64,000 nt of DNA, from the NCBI GenBank assembly GCA_022448315.1, contig JAKVCA010000004.1, positions 1 to 64,000 on the forward strand, written 5' to 3'. Both the position numbers and the translations under genes were made by a program. Of the stretch, positions 26,258 to 35,551 are shown piece by piece; position 1 is the stretch's first letter; the number at the start of each line of letters is the position of its first letter. Source of the DNA: Pirellulaceae bacterium (GTDB lineage Bacteria > Planctomycetota > Planctomycetia > Pirellulales > Pirellulaceae). The notes under the pieces are model-generated. The model was not told where the DNA came from, did no database searches, and worked only from the letters and a program-made list of their open reading frames with translations.

Positions 26258-26354
26258 CTTGGGTGAGCCTGAACGTTGGGAGCTTTGGGGGGATCCGCGA
26301 TAAAAGTCACATCTCGGACTTGATGTCGACAGTCTGCAGGATGGCAAGTTCACG

Positions 26355-27059
26355 TCAACCCGACAAGACCTTCAGAGCGAACTCCGCCATTTTCAAATCG
26401 GGTAGGGCGGTGATTTTCAGGTTCAACGGTGACCCCTCCACCATGAAAACATCACGCCCCGCCTGCTCAAGCAGTTGCGCTTCATCGGTCGGTTGTTCCC
26501 CGGATCGGGACCCAAACGCCTCAACCAACCAGGCGCGACTCGCCACTTGAGGGGTCTGTGACATCCAGATACCTCGGCGATCCACCGTCTCTGAGACTTT
26601 TCCGTCCGCCCCCACCTTTTTGAGAGTCGAGGTCACGGGAATCCCGATGGCGGCGGCTCCGTGAAGCATTGCTGCGGTGAAGGCATCCGTAAGCATCTTC
26701 TGGTCGATACACGGTCGTGCCGCGTCATGGACGGCGACGAACTTGATATCGTTCCCCATCGCCCGCAACCCGCATTCAACCGAGTCGGCCCGTTCCTGAC
26801 CTCCCTCGACGAGCGTGACTGCAAGCCTTTCAAGCTCACCTGCATACTCTTGCTCGATGAACGCCCTGTCCTCGTTGTGAATCACCATTACGATCTTGGA
26901 CACCTGCGGATGCGAGCGAAATTGCTCGGCCGAGTACAACCAGACAGCCTTCCCTGCAAGATCGACGAAGGGCTTCTTGGCCGTTGGATCTCCAAAACGC
27001 TGGCTACGACCTGCGGCTGCCAAAATAACCCCAACTCGAGGTTCCGCTGTTTTCATCAC
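26355..27059 (-). CDS. ispD: 2-C-methyl-D-erythritol 4-phosphate cytidylyltransferase
   Basis: 234 residues, normal length for IspD. The nucleotide-binding start VGVILAAAGRSQRFG, KKPFVDLAGKAV, and the VHDAARPCI motif are visible. It makes CDP-ME in the MEP isoprenoid pathway in the cytoplasm. No ispF is fused or adjacent, unlike the common ispDF arrangement. It sits between the nitroreductase gene (39 bases upstream) and tyrS, all on the minus strand. Confidence 0.94.
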   Translation of the reverse strand: MMKTAEPRVGVILAAAGRSQRFGDPTAKKPFVDLAGKAVWLYSAEQFRSHPQVSKIVMVIHNEDRAFIEQEYAGELERLAVTLVEGGQERADSVECGLRAMGNDIKFVAVHDAARPCIDQKMLTDAFTAAMLHGAAAIGIPVTSTLKKVGADGKVSETVDRRGIWMSQTPQVASRAWLVEAFGSRSGEQPTDEAQLLEQAGRDVFMVEGSPLNLKITALPDLKMAEFALKVLSG

Positions 27060-27097
27060 GATGAGTCTCCCGGCGGATCAAGCCCGCAAATGAATGC

Positions 27098-27823
27098 CTA
27101 CTCGCCGAATTCGACTGCCTTGAGCCAACCCATTTCTGGATCTCGTGACTTCCGCAGCTTGCCTTCAAGACGATCCAACCCGACATCAGGGGTCGACCCG
27201 CGGTAGTGAACAAAGACCACTGCCGTGACCTTCTCCTTGTCTTGCAATCCCAGTCGATCTGGAATTCCTCCCTCCAGAACCACTGGACCGCTCGCCCAGT
27301 AACTTCCCAAGTTCCGTGCTTCGAGCGCAATGAGAAAGTTTTGAACGAAAGCCGCGGTTGCAGCCAGATGCTCCTCGTTGACTTGAAGGCGTTTCTTTTC
27401 TGGATGCATCTCCGTATTCGGCAACCACGAAACGATGACGCAGCTCCCACATGCTCGAAACAGCTTGGGAAACTTGTGCCCCGCGGCTAACTGCCCATGC
27501 CATTCTGGCATTTTACTGGCGAAAGTAAGACAGGCATCGCGGCGAAGCCAGCGAACCGTCCAGGGTTCGACCTGTTGCTGCAGATCTCGAGGGTAATGAA
27601 ACGGGGCCCAACGCGCAACATCCAGTGCGGATTCTACCGCTCGATCCCCCGTCGACAGATCCTCTTTACTTGGTTGCCAGTCAAAGTCGTCATTCGCCAG
27701 TATTTTCTCTGTCCTGCGTGCACGGATGACCTCATCGACGGTGGCCACCGTGTTCTCGTCCCTTTTCCGCAGAAAGTTTGCACTCATCGAGACACTCATT
27801 TTCAAAAAGGTTTTGCTGCCCAT
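27098..27823 (-). CDS. Nitroreductase-family flavoprotein
   Basis: About 241 residues. The N-terminal VDEVIRARRTEKIL is the FMN-contacting Arg-Arg-(S/T) segment. ALDVARWAPFHYP is the family's A-x-x-AP-(S/T) loop, and LIALEARNLGSYWASGP is the late conserved helix and loop. Members reduce nitro groups, quinones or flavins with NAD(P)H; the substrate is not predictable. The start is uncertain: ATG at 27823 follows a purine-rich GAAGGTAGGG, while ATGs at 27799 and 27787 and a GTG at 27868 are alternatives. It is the first gene of a probable nitroreductase-ispD-tyrS transcript. Confidence 0.85.
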   Translation of the reverse strand: MGSKTFLKMSVSMSANFLRKRDENTVATVDEVIRARRTEKILANDDFDWQPSKEDLSTGDRAVESALDVARWAPFHYPRDLQQQVEPWTVRWLRRDACLTFASKMPEWHGQLAAGHKFPKLFRACGSCVIVSWLPNTEMHPEKKRLQVNEEHLAATAAFVQNFLIALEARNLGSYWASGPVVLEGGIPDRLGLQDKEKVTAVVFVHYRGSTPDVGLDRLEGKLRKSRDPEMGWLKAVEFGE

Positions 27824-28186
27824 CCCTACCTTCACCTGCTCGGGAATCACGGCGACGAAAGCTGTCACCGCTCTGGAAAGGTTAGCGGTTTTTGGAAGGT
27901 TGCAAAAGCGAGTTTAAAAAATCGTGTTGGTTCCGAGACGACGTCACACGAGTCGAAATCCGTTTTCAATCGACTTACTCCGCGTTTTCCGACTTGCTAA
28001 ACTTGTGACGACGTGATCGACGATCAACTTGCCTACAGGACCAGCCTTCATCGAATCGCCATGGAAATGATAGGACGATCGCTCAAGGTTCATTGGCTTG
28101 CGAGTTTCCTCATCGCCAGCGTCTCAAGGCACCTACTCGCGTGATCCGGCCGTCTTTTTGAAGCCATTGAGTAAAGGAAGCGACCG
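27824..28186. other. Divergent promoter region between the nitroreductase and M16 protease genes
   Basis: These 363 bases contain no convincing gene. A 27-codon frame from ATG 28061 encodes a hydrophobic peptide but has no ribosome site. No promoter or RNA structure was recognised. Confidence 0.4.
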
Positions 28187-30952
28187 ATGCTGCTCAAAGA
28201 AGTCTTGTCTCGCACCAATACGGCGTGGTTCCTATTCTGTTTCCTCTTGTTGTTGAAGCCCTCCATGTCCATCGGCCAAACCCCTGATCCAATCACATCG
28301 GTTGAAGGGATCACCGAATACCAACTTGAAAATGGACTTAAAGTCCTACTTTTTCCGGATGATTCCAAACCCACCGTCACCGTGAATTTGACACTCTTTG
28401 TCGGATCAAGGCACGAGGGTTACGGGGAAGCTGGAATGGCTCACCTGCTGGAACACATGCTGTTCAAGGGAACGCCTTCGCATCCCAACATTCCGAAATC
28501 GCTGCAGGATCTCGGTGCCCAATTCAACGGGACTACGTGGGTTGACCGCACGAACTATTACGAGACGTTGCCAGCGTCAGAGGAAAACCTTGAATTCGCG
28601 TTGCGACTCGAAGCCGACCGGATGGTGAATAGTCTGATTCGGGGTGAGGACCTGGAGTCGGAAATGACGGTGGTCCGAAGTGAATTCGAAAGCGGCGAAA
28701 ACTCCCCTCTGCGGATCCTGCTTCAACGGATGCAGGCTGCTGCCTACGAGTGGCACAATTACGGTAAATCAACGATCGGCAATCGCAGCGATATTGAACG
28801 AGTTCCTATCACCAATCTCCGAGCATTTTATCGCAAGCATTACCAGCCCGATAATGCCATGTTGATCGTGGCGGGTAAATTCGACCGAGCCAGAGCCCTC
28901 GAACTGATCCTCAAGCACTTCGGACCTCTTGAGCGTCCCGATCGTGAATTGGACAAAACCTACACGGAGGAACCGGCGCAGGACGGCGAAAGAACGGTCG
29001 TCCTCCGGCGCGTCGGAGACGTCAGCCTTGTGGCTGCGGCTTACCACATCCCCGCCAGCTCTCACCCGGACTTCCCAGCGATTCGCGTCCTCCAAAACTT
29101 AATGACCAGCGAGCCAGGCGGCAAGCTTTACAAGGCTTTGGTGGAATCAAAAAAAGCGGCCACCGTGCTGGGTACGGCGTTTGCTTTTCATGATCCTGGC
29201 CTGGCTTTATTCGGAACCATCGTCCCTGAAGGGACTCCAACAGGCGAAGAAACGACAGCGCTCGAAACCGCCCGGGTTTCTCTGCTGGAAACGCTTGAGA
29301 ACTATGGCGAAGGCGAAATCAGCGCGGAAGACGTCAATCGGGCAAAGGAAGAACTTTTGGCGGGGCGTGAACGCGAACTGGCCAACAGTCAGGGTTTGGC
29401 GGTTTCATTAAGCGACTGGGCGGCCCAAGGTGACTGGAGACTCTTTTTCCTCTATCGAGACCGCCTTGAAAAAGTGACCGTGGAAGATATCCAGCGTGTC
29501 GCGAAAGCCTACCTCCAAAGGAACAATCGAACAGTTGGATTATTCATTCCAACGGAGAAGGCCGAGCGAATTGAGATTCCTCCTGCACCCGATGTGGCTG
29601 CCATGGTTGAGGGATACGAAGGCCGGGAGCTGGTTGCAGAAGGGGAGGTCTTCGACCCGGACCCCGTCAACATCGAAAAGCGTGTGCAACGGGGTGAACT
29701 CAAGACCGGCCTCAAGTACGGACTTCTACCCAAGAAGACTCGGGGGGAGATGGTCTATCTTCAGCTTACCCTCCGGTACGGCTCAGAATCGACTTTGCTG
29801 GGTAAAGACATCGCATGCGAGCTAGTCGCTGATGCGATGATGCGGGGGGCCTCCTACTTGAGCTACCAGGACATTCAGGACGAACTTAACCGAGCTCGCG
29901 CAACCATGAGTGCCGCAGGTCAGCGTGGACTTGCTCTTTTCAATGTCCAAACGAAACGCGAGTTTCTTCCGGAGGTGATCGAACTGCTCAGAAAAGTGGT
30001 TCGGGAACCCACCTTTGCCAAGGAAGAATTTGAGTTACTGCGTCAGGAGATTGTTGCCGATCTCGAATCTCAACTTTCAGATCCTCAAGCACTTGCAGGA
30101 AATGCTCTGAGAAGGGCGATGTCTCCTTACCCGGAAGACAGTATTCATTATGTTCCAACGCTGGAAGAAGAACTCGAGAAATACAAGTCCGTGACCTTGG
30201 ACGATACCGTTTCCATCTATCAGGACTTGATGAACGGCGTCCACGGTGAGGTGGTCATCGTCGGTGATTTTGAAACCAGTGCGGTGATGCCTTCGCTTGA
30301 GACATTGGTTGAAAATTGGGAATCTGAAGCAGCATTCGCTCGGATCCCAGAAGCTGCTCAGGTCGATCTGCCCGGCAGAGAAATCACGATCGAAACTCCC
30401 GACAAAGCCAACGCGGTTTACCTTGCGGGGTTGAATCTTGCGATCAAAGATGGCGATGCCGATTTCGCTCCATTGGTGATGGCCAACTTCATCTTGGGCG
30501 GAGGAAGCCTCGCCTCAAGACTTGGCGATCGTGTCCGTCAGCAAGAGGGACTCTCCTATGGCATTCGCTCCGGTTTTTCGGCTCACCCCATTGATGACCG
30601 AGGCCGCCTCACCATTTCCGCAATCACCAATCCGAACAACCAAACGAAACTGGAGAAGGCGATTTCTGAAGAACTGAATCGTTGGATTGAGGAAGGGATT
30701 ACAGAAGAAGAGTTGAAGCGTGCTCAGCAAGGTTACCTGCAAGGTCAACAACTCCAACGTTCGAATGACCGGGTGCTGACGGGGCTGATTGGAAGCACTC
30801 TGTTTGCAGGGCGAACTCTGGATTACTACGCGGACCTCGAAAAAGCGATCGGGCGTCTGTACCCGGAAGCAGTCAACGAAACCGTTCGAAAACGAATCTC
30901 GTCCAACAAGCTGATTCAGGTCTTCGCGGGCGACGTCGGCGCTAAAGAGTAG
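28187..30952 (+). CDS. Exported M16-family zinc protease (pitrilysin/PqqL type, double-domain)
   Basis: 921 residues. A signal peptide (FLFCFLLLLKPSMSIGQ) covers about residues 14-31. The inverted zinc motif HLLEH is at 86-90 and the third ligand Glu166 (in VVRSEFE) lies 76 residues after His90, as the family requires. A second, non-catalytic M16 repeat begins near 500 (RGELKTGLKYGLLPKK), with the substrate-contacting region GGGSLASRLGDRVRQQEGLSYGI near 770. It should degrade peptides in the periplasm. AAGGAAG precedes the ATG. The downstream gene is convergent. Confidence 0.93.
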   Translation: MLLKEVLSRTNTAWFLFCFLLLLKPSMSIGQTPDPITSVEGITEYQLENGLKVLLFPDDSKPTVTVNLTLFVGSRHEGYGEAGMAHLLEHMLFKGTPSHPNIPKSLQDLGAQFNGTTWVDRTNYYETLPASEENLEFALRLEADRMVNSLIRGEDLESEMTVVRSEFESGENSPLRILLQRMQAAAYEWHNYGKSTIGNRSDIERVPITNLRAFYRKHYQPDNAMLIVAGKFDRARALELILKHFGPLERPDRELDKTYTEEPAQDGERTVVLRRVGDVSLVAAAYHIPASSHPDFPAIRVLQNLMTSEPGGKLYKALVESKKAATVLGTAFAFHDPGLALFGTIVPEGTPTGEETTALETARVSLLETLENYGEGEISAEDVNRAKEELLAGRERELANSQGLAVSLSDWAAQGDWRLFFLYRDRLEKVTVEDIQRVAKAYLQRNNRTVGLFIPTEKAERIEIPPAPDVAAMVEGYEGRELVAEGEVFDPDPVNIEKRVQRGELKTGLKYGLLPKKTRGEMVYLQLTLRYGSESTLLGKDIACELVADAMMRGASYLSYQDIQDELNRARATMSAAGQRGLALFNVQTKREFLPEVIELLRKVVREPTFAKEEFELLRQEIVADLESQLSDPQALAGNALRRAMSPYPEDSIHYVPTLEEELEKYKSVTLDDTVSIYQDLMNGVHGEVVIVGDFETSAVMPSLETLVENWESEAAFARIPEAAQVDLPGREITIETPDKANAVYLAGLNLAIKDGDADFAPLVMANFILGGGSLASRLGDRVRQQEGLSYGIRSGFSAHPIDDRGRLTISAITNPNNQTKLEKAISEELNRWIEEGITEEELKRAQQGYLQGQQLQRSNDRVLTGLIGSTLFAGRTLDYYADLEKAIGRLYPEAVNETVRKRISSNKLIQVFAGDVGAKE

Positions 30953-31000
30953 GTTAGCCCACGGGACGTCATCGTCCCAACAAGCGGCGGTGACGTTTCT

Positions 31001-31498
31001 TTATCCGTTGGGGAACTGTCTACAATACTCATAGACAGCAACCGACGTTGCAGTCGCGACATTGTGACTGTAGGGCATACCATACACGGGAATTTCTGCG
31101 ACTCGATCGACCATATCGAGCAATTCGGGGGTGAGACCGTGCCGCTCATGCCCAATGAGCAAGACCGTTTTTTGAGCAAACCCGAATTGGTAAAGTGATT
31201 CGGAATGCTCCGTCTGTTCCAGGCCCACCACCTGATATCCCTCCGTCTTCATCTTTTTCAGGACAGGAGGCAGGCTTCCTCGAGACTCGAGTTGCACGGC
31301 CTCCGCACCATCTCGGGCAATCTTCTTATCGAGACGAATCGGCCCCTCGACAATGATTCGTTGTAGCCCAAAACAACCTGCAAGACGAACGATTCGGGAG
31401 AGATTGATCCCACTTCTCAAAGAAGGTAGCGCCAAAACCATGCCTCTCGGCTGATGAAGCTCCAGAGGGGGTTTATGTCGTAAGTGTGTAAACGTCAC
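31001..31498 (-). CDS. SpoU-family (TrmH-like) RNA 2'-O-methyltransferase
   Basis: 165 residues, the size of a stand-alone SPOUT knot domain without a substrate-recognition arm. The three family motifs are present: SGINLSRIVRLAGCFG (normally N-x-G-x-x-x-R), VLLIGHERHGL (motif 2) and IPVYGMPYSHNVATATSVAVYEY (motif 3, normally S-LNVS-AVA). It uses SAM to methylate a ribose in tRNA or rRNA; which nucleotide cannot be told. In motif 3, His-Asn replaces the usual Leu-Asn and the segment is somewhat degenerate. Confidence 0.88.
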   Translation of the reverse strand: MTFTHLRHKPPLELHQPRGMVLALPSLRSGINLSRIVRLAGCFGLQRIIVEGPIRLDKKIARDGAEAVQLESRGSLPPVLKKMKTEGYQVVGLEQTEHSESLYQFGFAQKTVLLIGHERHGLTPELLDMVDRVAEIPVYGMPYSHNVATATSVAVYEYCRQFPNG

Positions 31499-31926
31499 AA
31501 GAAGAGGTCATTTCAAAATGAATTGGGACAAACGGGAGCACGGCGATCGACTCCAAGACAGAAAAGGCTTTTAGTCGTGACTTTCAGACGGGGTGGTTCG
31601 GGCAGCCCTTCAGATACCTCGAATTCTACAAAGACCAACAATGGACGACAAAGCGCTATCGAATTGATACAACGCGAAGCGTCTTGGACCCTCCAACTAG
31701 GCGGCCCGCATGCTCACGAAAGTCAGAAAACGTTGAGAATTCAGGCATAAACCACTTTGCCCCATTTTTTTAACCGTTTGGTCTGCCGGTTGCATTTCCA
31801 CTCTGTTGTTCACAGGGAAATTCAAAGTGGACAACTTTGTGACGGTCGCTGCTCTGGCAAAGGGACATGAAGTGCCTTACGCCGTCCCGGACATTGATAT
31901 AGGCTTTCGCCAGTCAGGAGTTAACC
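31499..31926. other. Intergenic region upstream of the small membrane protein
   Basis: 428 bases without a convincing gene; the frame 31484-31750 (plus) lacks protein character. No RNA or repeat is recognised. Confidence 0.4.
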
Positions 31927-32028
31927 ATGCTGCTCGCACACATTGGACTGATGGCAGGATTTTTACTCGTTTTCATCACCGTTGGTATTGCCAAACAACC
32001 CCTCCGTTTTGACGGTGAATCGCAGTAA
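31927..32028 (+). CDS. Small single-pass membrane protein (33 residues)
   Basis: An ATG at 31927 preceded by CAGGAG, with seven bases between, opens a 33-codon frame. Residues 2-21 form one hydrophobic helix (LLAHIGLMAGFLLVFITVGI), followed by a short polar tail AKQPLRFDGESQ. The well-placed ribosome site together with a clean membrane segment supports a genuine small protein. It lies alone, convergent with the HtrA gene. The function is unknown and no family was recognised. Confidence 0.5.
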   Translation: MLLAHIGLMAGFLLVFITVGIAKQPLRFDGESQ

Positions 32029-32161
32029 CGATTGGATCCCGCAACGTTCGCTGAGCGAGGCGGGAATCGACCTTGCACCCGTCATGCGAGTCAACATCAG
32101 ACAACGTTTCGATTCAGTTCCCTGCATGTCTGAAGGAAATGGCTGAACACGTCCTGAAAAT

Positions 32162-33610
32162 TTAAGGGGTGACCCACTGGTTCCTCGAGTCAACCTTGAC
32201 TTCAACCCTTATTTTCCGCCCCCCACGAAGCAGTTCGACGGCGGCGATGGAGTTGGGCGGGGTCAACCCAACGAGGCGGAATAGAATGATGTCGTTTTCA
32301 ACCACTTGGCCGTTCCACGACAGAATGATATCCCCTTCACGAATCCCCGCTCTCTCAGCGGCGGTGGAGCGAGTGACCGATTGCACGAAGGCTCCGAGGC
32401 CATCAGGAATTTGATACTGGGAGACCAAGTCTCCGGGAATCAGAGACGGCATGACCCCGAGAAAACTTCGGTCCACGTAGCCATTTTCACGAATACGATC
32501 AAAGACTTCCTGAGCAACGGAGCTCGGCACTGCGAAACTGATTCCACAAAACGCCTCACCTACGATCGAGGTATTGATGCCGATCAATTCCCCTCGTTCG
32601 TTAACCAGAGGACCGCCGCTGTTCCCGGGATTGATTGCCACATCACTTTGCAGAAGATCTTGGTGCAATTTGGTGGACACCCTCTCCGCTTGGCGTCGGT
32701 GCTTGGCACTGACAATCCCCTGGGTCGTTGTTTGTTCCAATCCAAATGGGCTTCCCAACGCCCATACCAGAGAACCGACCTGCAGCGCGTCACTATCTCC
32801 CCAATCCGCTGCAATCAGATTTGGCGCTTCGATTCTCAGGACGGCCAAGTCCGTTTCAGAATCCACGCCGACCAGATCTGCCCGATAATTACGACGATCA
32901 AACAGGGTGACCATGATTTCTTCGGCGTTTTGGACGACATGCTCATTGGTCAAGATGAAGCCGTCAGTGGAGACGACAACTCCCGATCCCTGACCTTCGC
33001 TTAGGGGTGAGCTCCAATCAGGAACCAAACTTCCATCTGCCGACTGGCTCGTCGTCCGAATATGTACGACCGTTGGCTTCACTTTTTGAGAGACCCACTG
33101 CGAGGCCACAGACAACCGCGCAAGAGGTGCTCCCTCGAGCGCGGACTTGGCGATATCATACTTGGCCAGCATCTCGCCCTTGGTTCGTGCGTAGTAGAAA
33201 CGCTCGACAAGTGTGGGCCCAATCACCCAAGCAACAAGCAGTAGAGTTGCAGAAGCAACGACTCCCATCAAACGACCTGAAGCAGTTCCGTCCGAACTCT
33301 CGGGGCGCTTCGACTCCCCATCGTCAGGAGACTCCGCATCTTTTGCTCTCTCAGACGGTGCCTTGGATTGGATCCCGGGCTTCTGAGGCAAATCGGTCGA
33401 TTCAGGTCCCCACTCAGCCTCCCATTGCTCGAGGGTGATCTCGTCCTCAAGGAAGTCGACGTCACGATGCGGAAGATCACTGGAGGGCGAAATTTCAGAC
33501 GGACTTCGGGCGAAAACATCATGGTCATTCTCACCGCGGAGCTTCCCATGGTGCAGCTTCTCGTCGCCCGTTTCACCCGATGATTGATTCACGACCTGAA
33601 CGCCCTTCAA
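32162..33610 (-). CDS. HtrA/DegP-type membrane-anchored serine protease with one PDZ domain
   Basis: 482 residues. An acidic cytoplasmic region (1-112) is followed by a single membrane helix at about 114-134, then the trypsin-like domain with triad His224 (TNEHVV), Asp254 (ETDLAVL) and Ser331 (NPGNSGGPL). One PDZ domain (about 380-475, containing REGDIILSWNGQVV) ends the protein. It should degrade or refold damaged periplasmic proteins, or act in regulated proteolysis. The long acidic N-terminal part before the helix is unusual for DegS-like proteases and could be regulatory. No two-component or sigma-E genes are adjacent. Confidence 0.92.
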   Translation of the reverse strand: MKGVQVVNQSSGETGDEKLHHGKLRGENDHDVFARSPSEISPSSDLPHRDVDFLEDEITLEQWEAEWGPESTDLPQKPGIQSKAPSERAKDAESPDDGESKRPESSDGTASGRLMGVVASATLLLVAWVIGPTLVERFYYARTKGEMLAKYDIAKSALEGAPLARLSVASQWVSQKVKPTVVHIRTTSQSADGSLVPDWSSPLSEGQGSGVVVSTDGFILTNEHVVQNAEEIMVTLFDRRNYRADLVGVDSETDLAVLRIEAPNLIAADWGDSDALQVGSLVWALGSPFGLEQTTTQGIVSAKHRRQAERVSTKLHQDLLQSDVAINPGNSGGPLVNERGELIGINTSIVGEAFCGISFAVPSSVAQEVFDRIRENGYVDRSFLGVMPSLIPGDLVSQYQIPDGLGAFVQSVTRSTAAERAGIREGDIILSWNGQVVENDIILFRLVGLTPPNSIAAVELLRGGRKIRVEVKVDSRNQWVTP

Positions 33611-33819
33611 AAACCGATAGCCTTAGTAACATGGGGTAACTTGGCCTCTACCTTCTATCCTAAAGGAGCGCACCGACGGAATTCAATGAAATGGTCGAGG
33701 ATTCTGGCAGGATGCTGGCGACACTTGAGACTAATTGTTGGAAGCGTCATGTTTAAACAACATCCTTGGCGGGCTTTGAACCGCAAAAACCGCAAAAACC
33801 TTTCAGATCTCATGAACGG

Positions 33820-34410
33820 TCAAGCCGTGCCGTTGGGATCAAAGTACTCCGGGGCAGCGTCCGGCTTCCATTTGATATTGCAGCCGATACTCGGAATCTG
33901 TTGGTCATCCAACGTTTCCCCAGAAACCAGCTGACGCACCGCACGATCCAAATCTTCCCCGGTGATTTCAATCTCATTCCCTGGCCGGCTCGCATCATAC
34001 TGACCTCGATAGGCGAGTTGATGCTGCGAATCGAACAGAAAGAAATCGGGTGTGCAGGCAGCTCGATAAGCTTTCGCCACCGACTGGTCAGCGTCGAAAA
34101 GGTACGGGAATTCATACCCCCGTTCCGCGGCCTCGATTTTCATCGCCTCGGGGTTATCCGCAGGGTAAGCCTCAGCGTCGTTGGAAGAGATGCCGACCAC
34201 CGCAACCCCCAGTTCCTGCCAGCTCTTGGCAATCGCTGAAAGATGATCCGCAAGATGCTTCACGAACGGACAGTGATTGCACATGAAAATCACGAGGAGC
34301 GGCTTACCGGCAAAGGCACTTCTCCGAACCAGCGAACCATCGACATGTGTCAATTCAAAATCAGGCGCCTTTGTCCCTAGCGGCAACATGGTGCTTGCTG
34401 TCTTTACCAT
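33820..34410 (-). CDS. Thioredoxin-like / AhpC-TSA-family protein
   Basis: 196 residues. APDFELTHVDGS opens a peroxiredoxin/ResA-like thioredoxin fold. The active-site region is VIFMCNHCPFVKH (CxxC as Cys-Asn-His-Cys), followed by VAVVGISSNDAEAYPADNPE and the cis-Pro segment AACTPDFFLFD. No signal peptide is seen, so it is probably cytoplasmic. The CNHCPF variant recurs in a group of bacterial thioredoxin-like proteins with unassigned substrates. Its neighbours give no hint. An ATG at 34389 is an alternative start. Confidence 0.85.
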   Translation of the reverse strand: MVKTASTMLPLGTKAPDFELTHVDGSLVRRSAFAGKPLLVIFMCNHCPFVKHLADHLSAIAKSWQELGVAVVGISSNDAEAYPADNPEAMKIEAAERGYEFPYLFDADQSVAKAYRAACTPDFFLFDSQHQLAYRGQYDASRPGNEIEITGEDLDRAVRQLVSGETLDDQQIPSIGCNIKWKPDAAPEYFDPNGTA

Positions 34411-35045
34411 TCTTTTCGTTCCCTGGTCAGTCGTTGCATGGAGAGGAATAACGCGAGTCAGGCACGTTCATGGGATAGGTAGAGATAGAACTCAGAGGTC
34501 CACCCATAATTCGTGTGCATGCAATTTCGCCCTTCAGAAGCCAAAAAGCAATGAGGGGAGATCTGTTTCTTTTTGCGGGAAAACGCGACTGCATCTCACA
34601 CGACAATTTGCGGCGTTCCTTGAGATGCACAAGTGTGGTCGCGGGACCACTCCTGTGGCCATTTTGGGGCAAATCATACACGTTCGACCACAGGTGGATT
34701 TGCTTTCCGATCGTCACGAAAGGCACATCTGGAAAGGCGCTGAAAATTCTAAAGCGAGTTGTTTGACACAGGCCCAAGCTGACATAGGGTTCGAATGTCA
34801 GGCCAACACGGCCGACGCCGCCACAAACACAGAACTTGCACGACACACCGAAGTAACCCTGTGTTCCAGGCGATGTTGAAGATTCGTCACTGGCAACTGC
34901 CTACTTGAAGTGACCTCCGATTGAGTCCACTCGGCAGACGCTGCGACAGTAACCAACGAAAGACCTGCAAACCCTATCACAGCTGGGTTCTTTTGGGAAA
35001 CGCTCCGTTTTGGAGCTCGGTCACATTCTCTGAGGAGAGGCAATC
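34411..35045. other. Intergenic region upstream of the Tad/Flp locus
   Basis: About 635 bases. Overlapping frames on both strands exist, but none has a ribosome site with protein-like sequence. It should contain the pilin promoter, yet no clear sigma-70 or sigma-54 element was seen. The end holds the pilin ribosome site (GAGGAGAGG). Confidence 0.4.
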
Positions 35046-35252
35046 ATGAAACGTTTTTTCAGCAAAATCAAGCAGTTCGTTCGATCGGAAGATGGCCCAA
35101 CGGCGGTCGAGTACGCGGTGATGCTGGCCCTTATCATCATCGTTTGTCTGGCCGCCATCCAGGCAGTCGGTGACCAGGCCAACAGCACTTTCGAGAACAT
35201 CAATAACCAACTTCAATCGGCCAACTCCGGTGCAACTGGATTGACCCCCTGA
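35046..35252 (+). CDS. flp: Flp-family type IVb pilin
   Basis: 68 residues. A basic leader MKRFFSKIKQFVRSEDG is followed by the mature start PTAVEYAVMLALIIIVCLAAI, a hydrophobic helix with the essential Glu at +5 of the mature protein. A prepilin peptidase should cut after Gly17. The mature residue at +1 is Pro, which is unusual compared with the Ala/Val-type starts of many Flp pilins. It is the major subunit of Tad pili. A strong ribosome site and an immediate terminator (35277) suggest high expression separate from the downstream assembly genes. Confidence 0.95.
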   Translation: MKRFFSKIKQFVRSEDGPTAVEYAVMLALIIIVCLAAIQAVGDQANSTFENINNQLQSANSGATGLTP

Positions 35253-35276
35253 TGCAGATCCGTCGCCGACTCAAAG

Positions 35277-35304
35277 GCCGGCCCGTTGAGGGTCGGCTTT
35301 TTTT
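35277..35304 (+). terminator. Rho-independent terminator after the pilin gene
   Basis: Stem GCCGGCCC / GGGTCGGC (one G-U pair), five-base loop and seven T residues. It likely lets pilin mRNA exceed that of the assembly genes. Confidence 0.85.
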
Positions 35305-35551
35305 GTGCGGGCGTGAACCCTCAACGGATCACCCACTTCTCAAGGGCTGGCGACGTGCAGACTTCTCTGCCCTTACCTGATTTGCAAGTGATTTGGTGCA
35401 ATCAGGCAGCCCAAAGCGAAAAGCTTCGTCCTTTTTCCTCACAGACAACGTTCTCGACATCACAACGGATGATTCCCTTTGACTCGGGCCCCTTTCCAAT
35501 GCCGATCGAGGACCATCCTACAACTCAAAAACACCGGCGGAGATCTTCAGC

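Noticed and set aside
28061-28144. 27-codon hydrophobic frame upstream of the M16 protease
   Set aside because: No ribosome site, and hydrophobicity alone is weak evidence at this length.
34427-34846. 139-codon minus-strand frame upstream of the pilin
   Set aside because: No ribosome site and no protein-like patterning; overlapping frames on the other strand are equally open.
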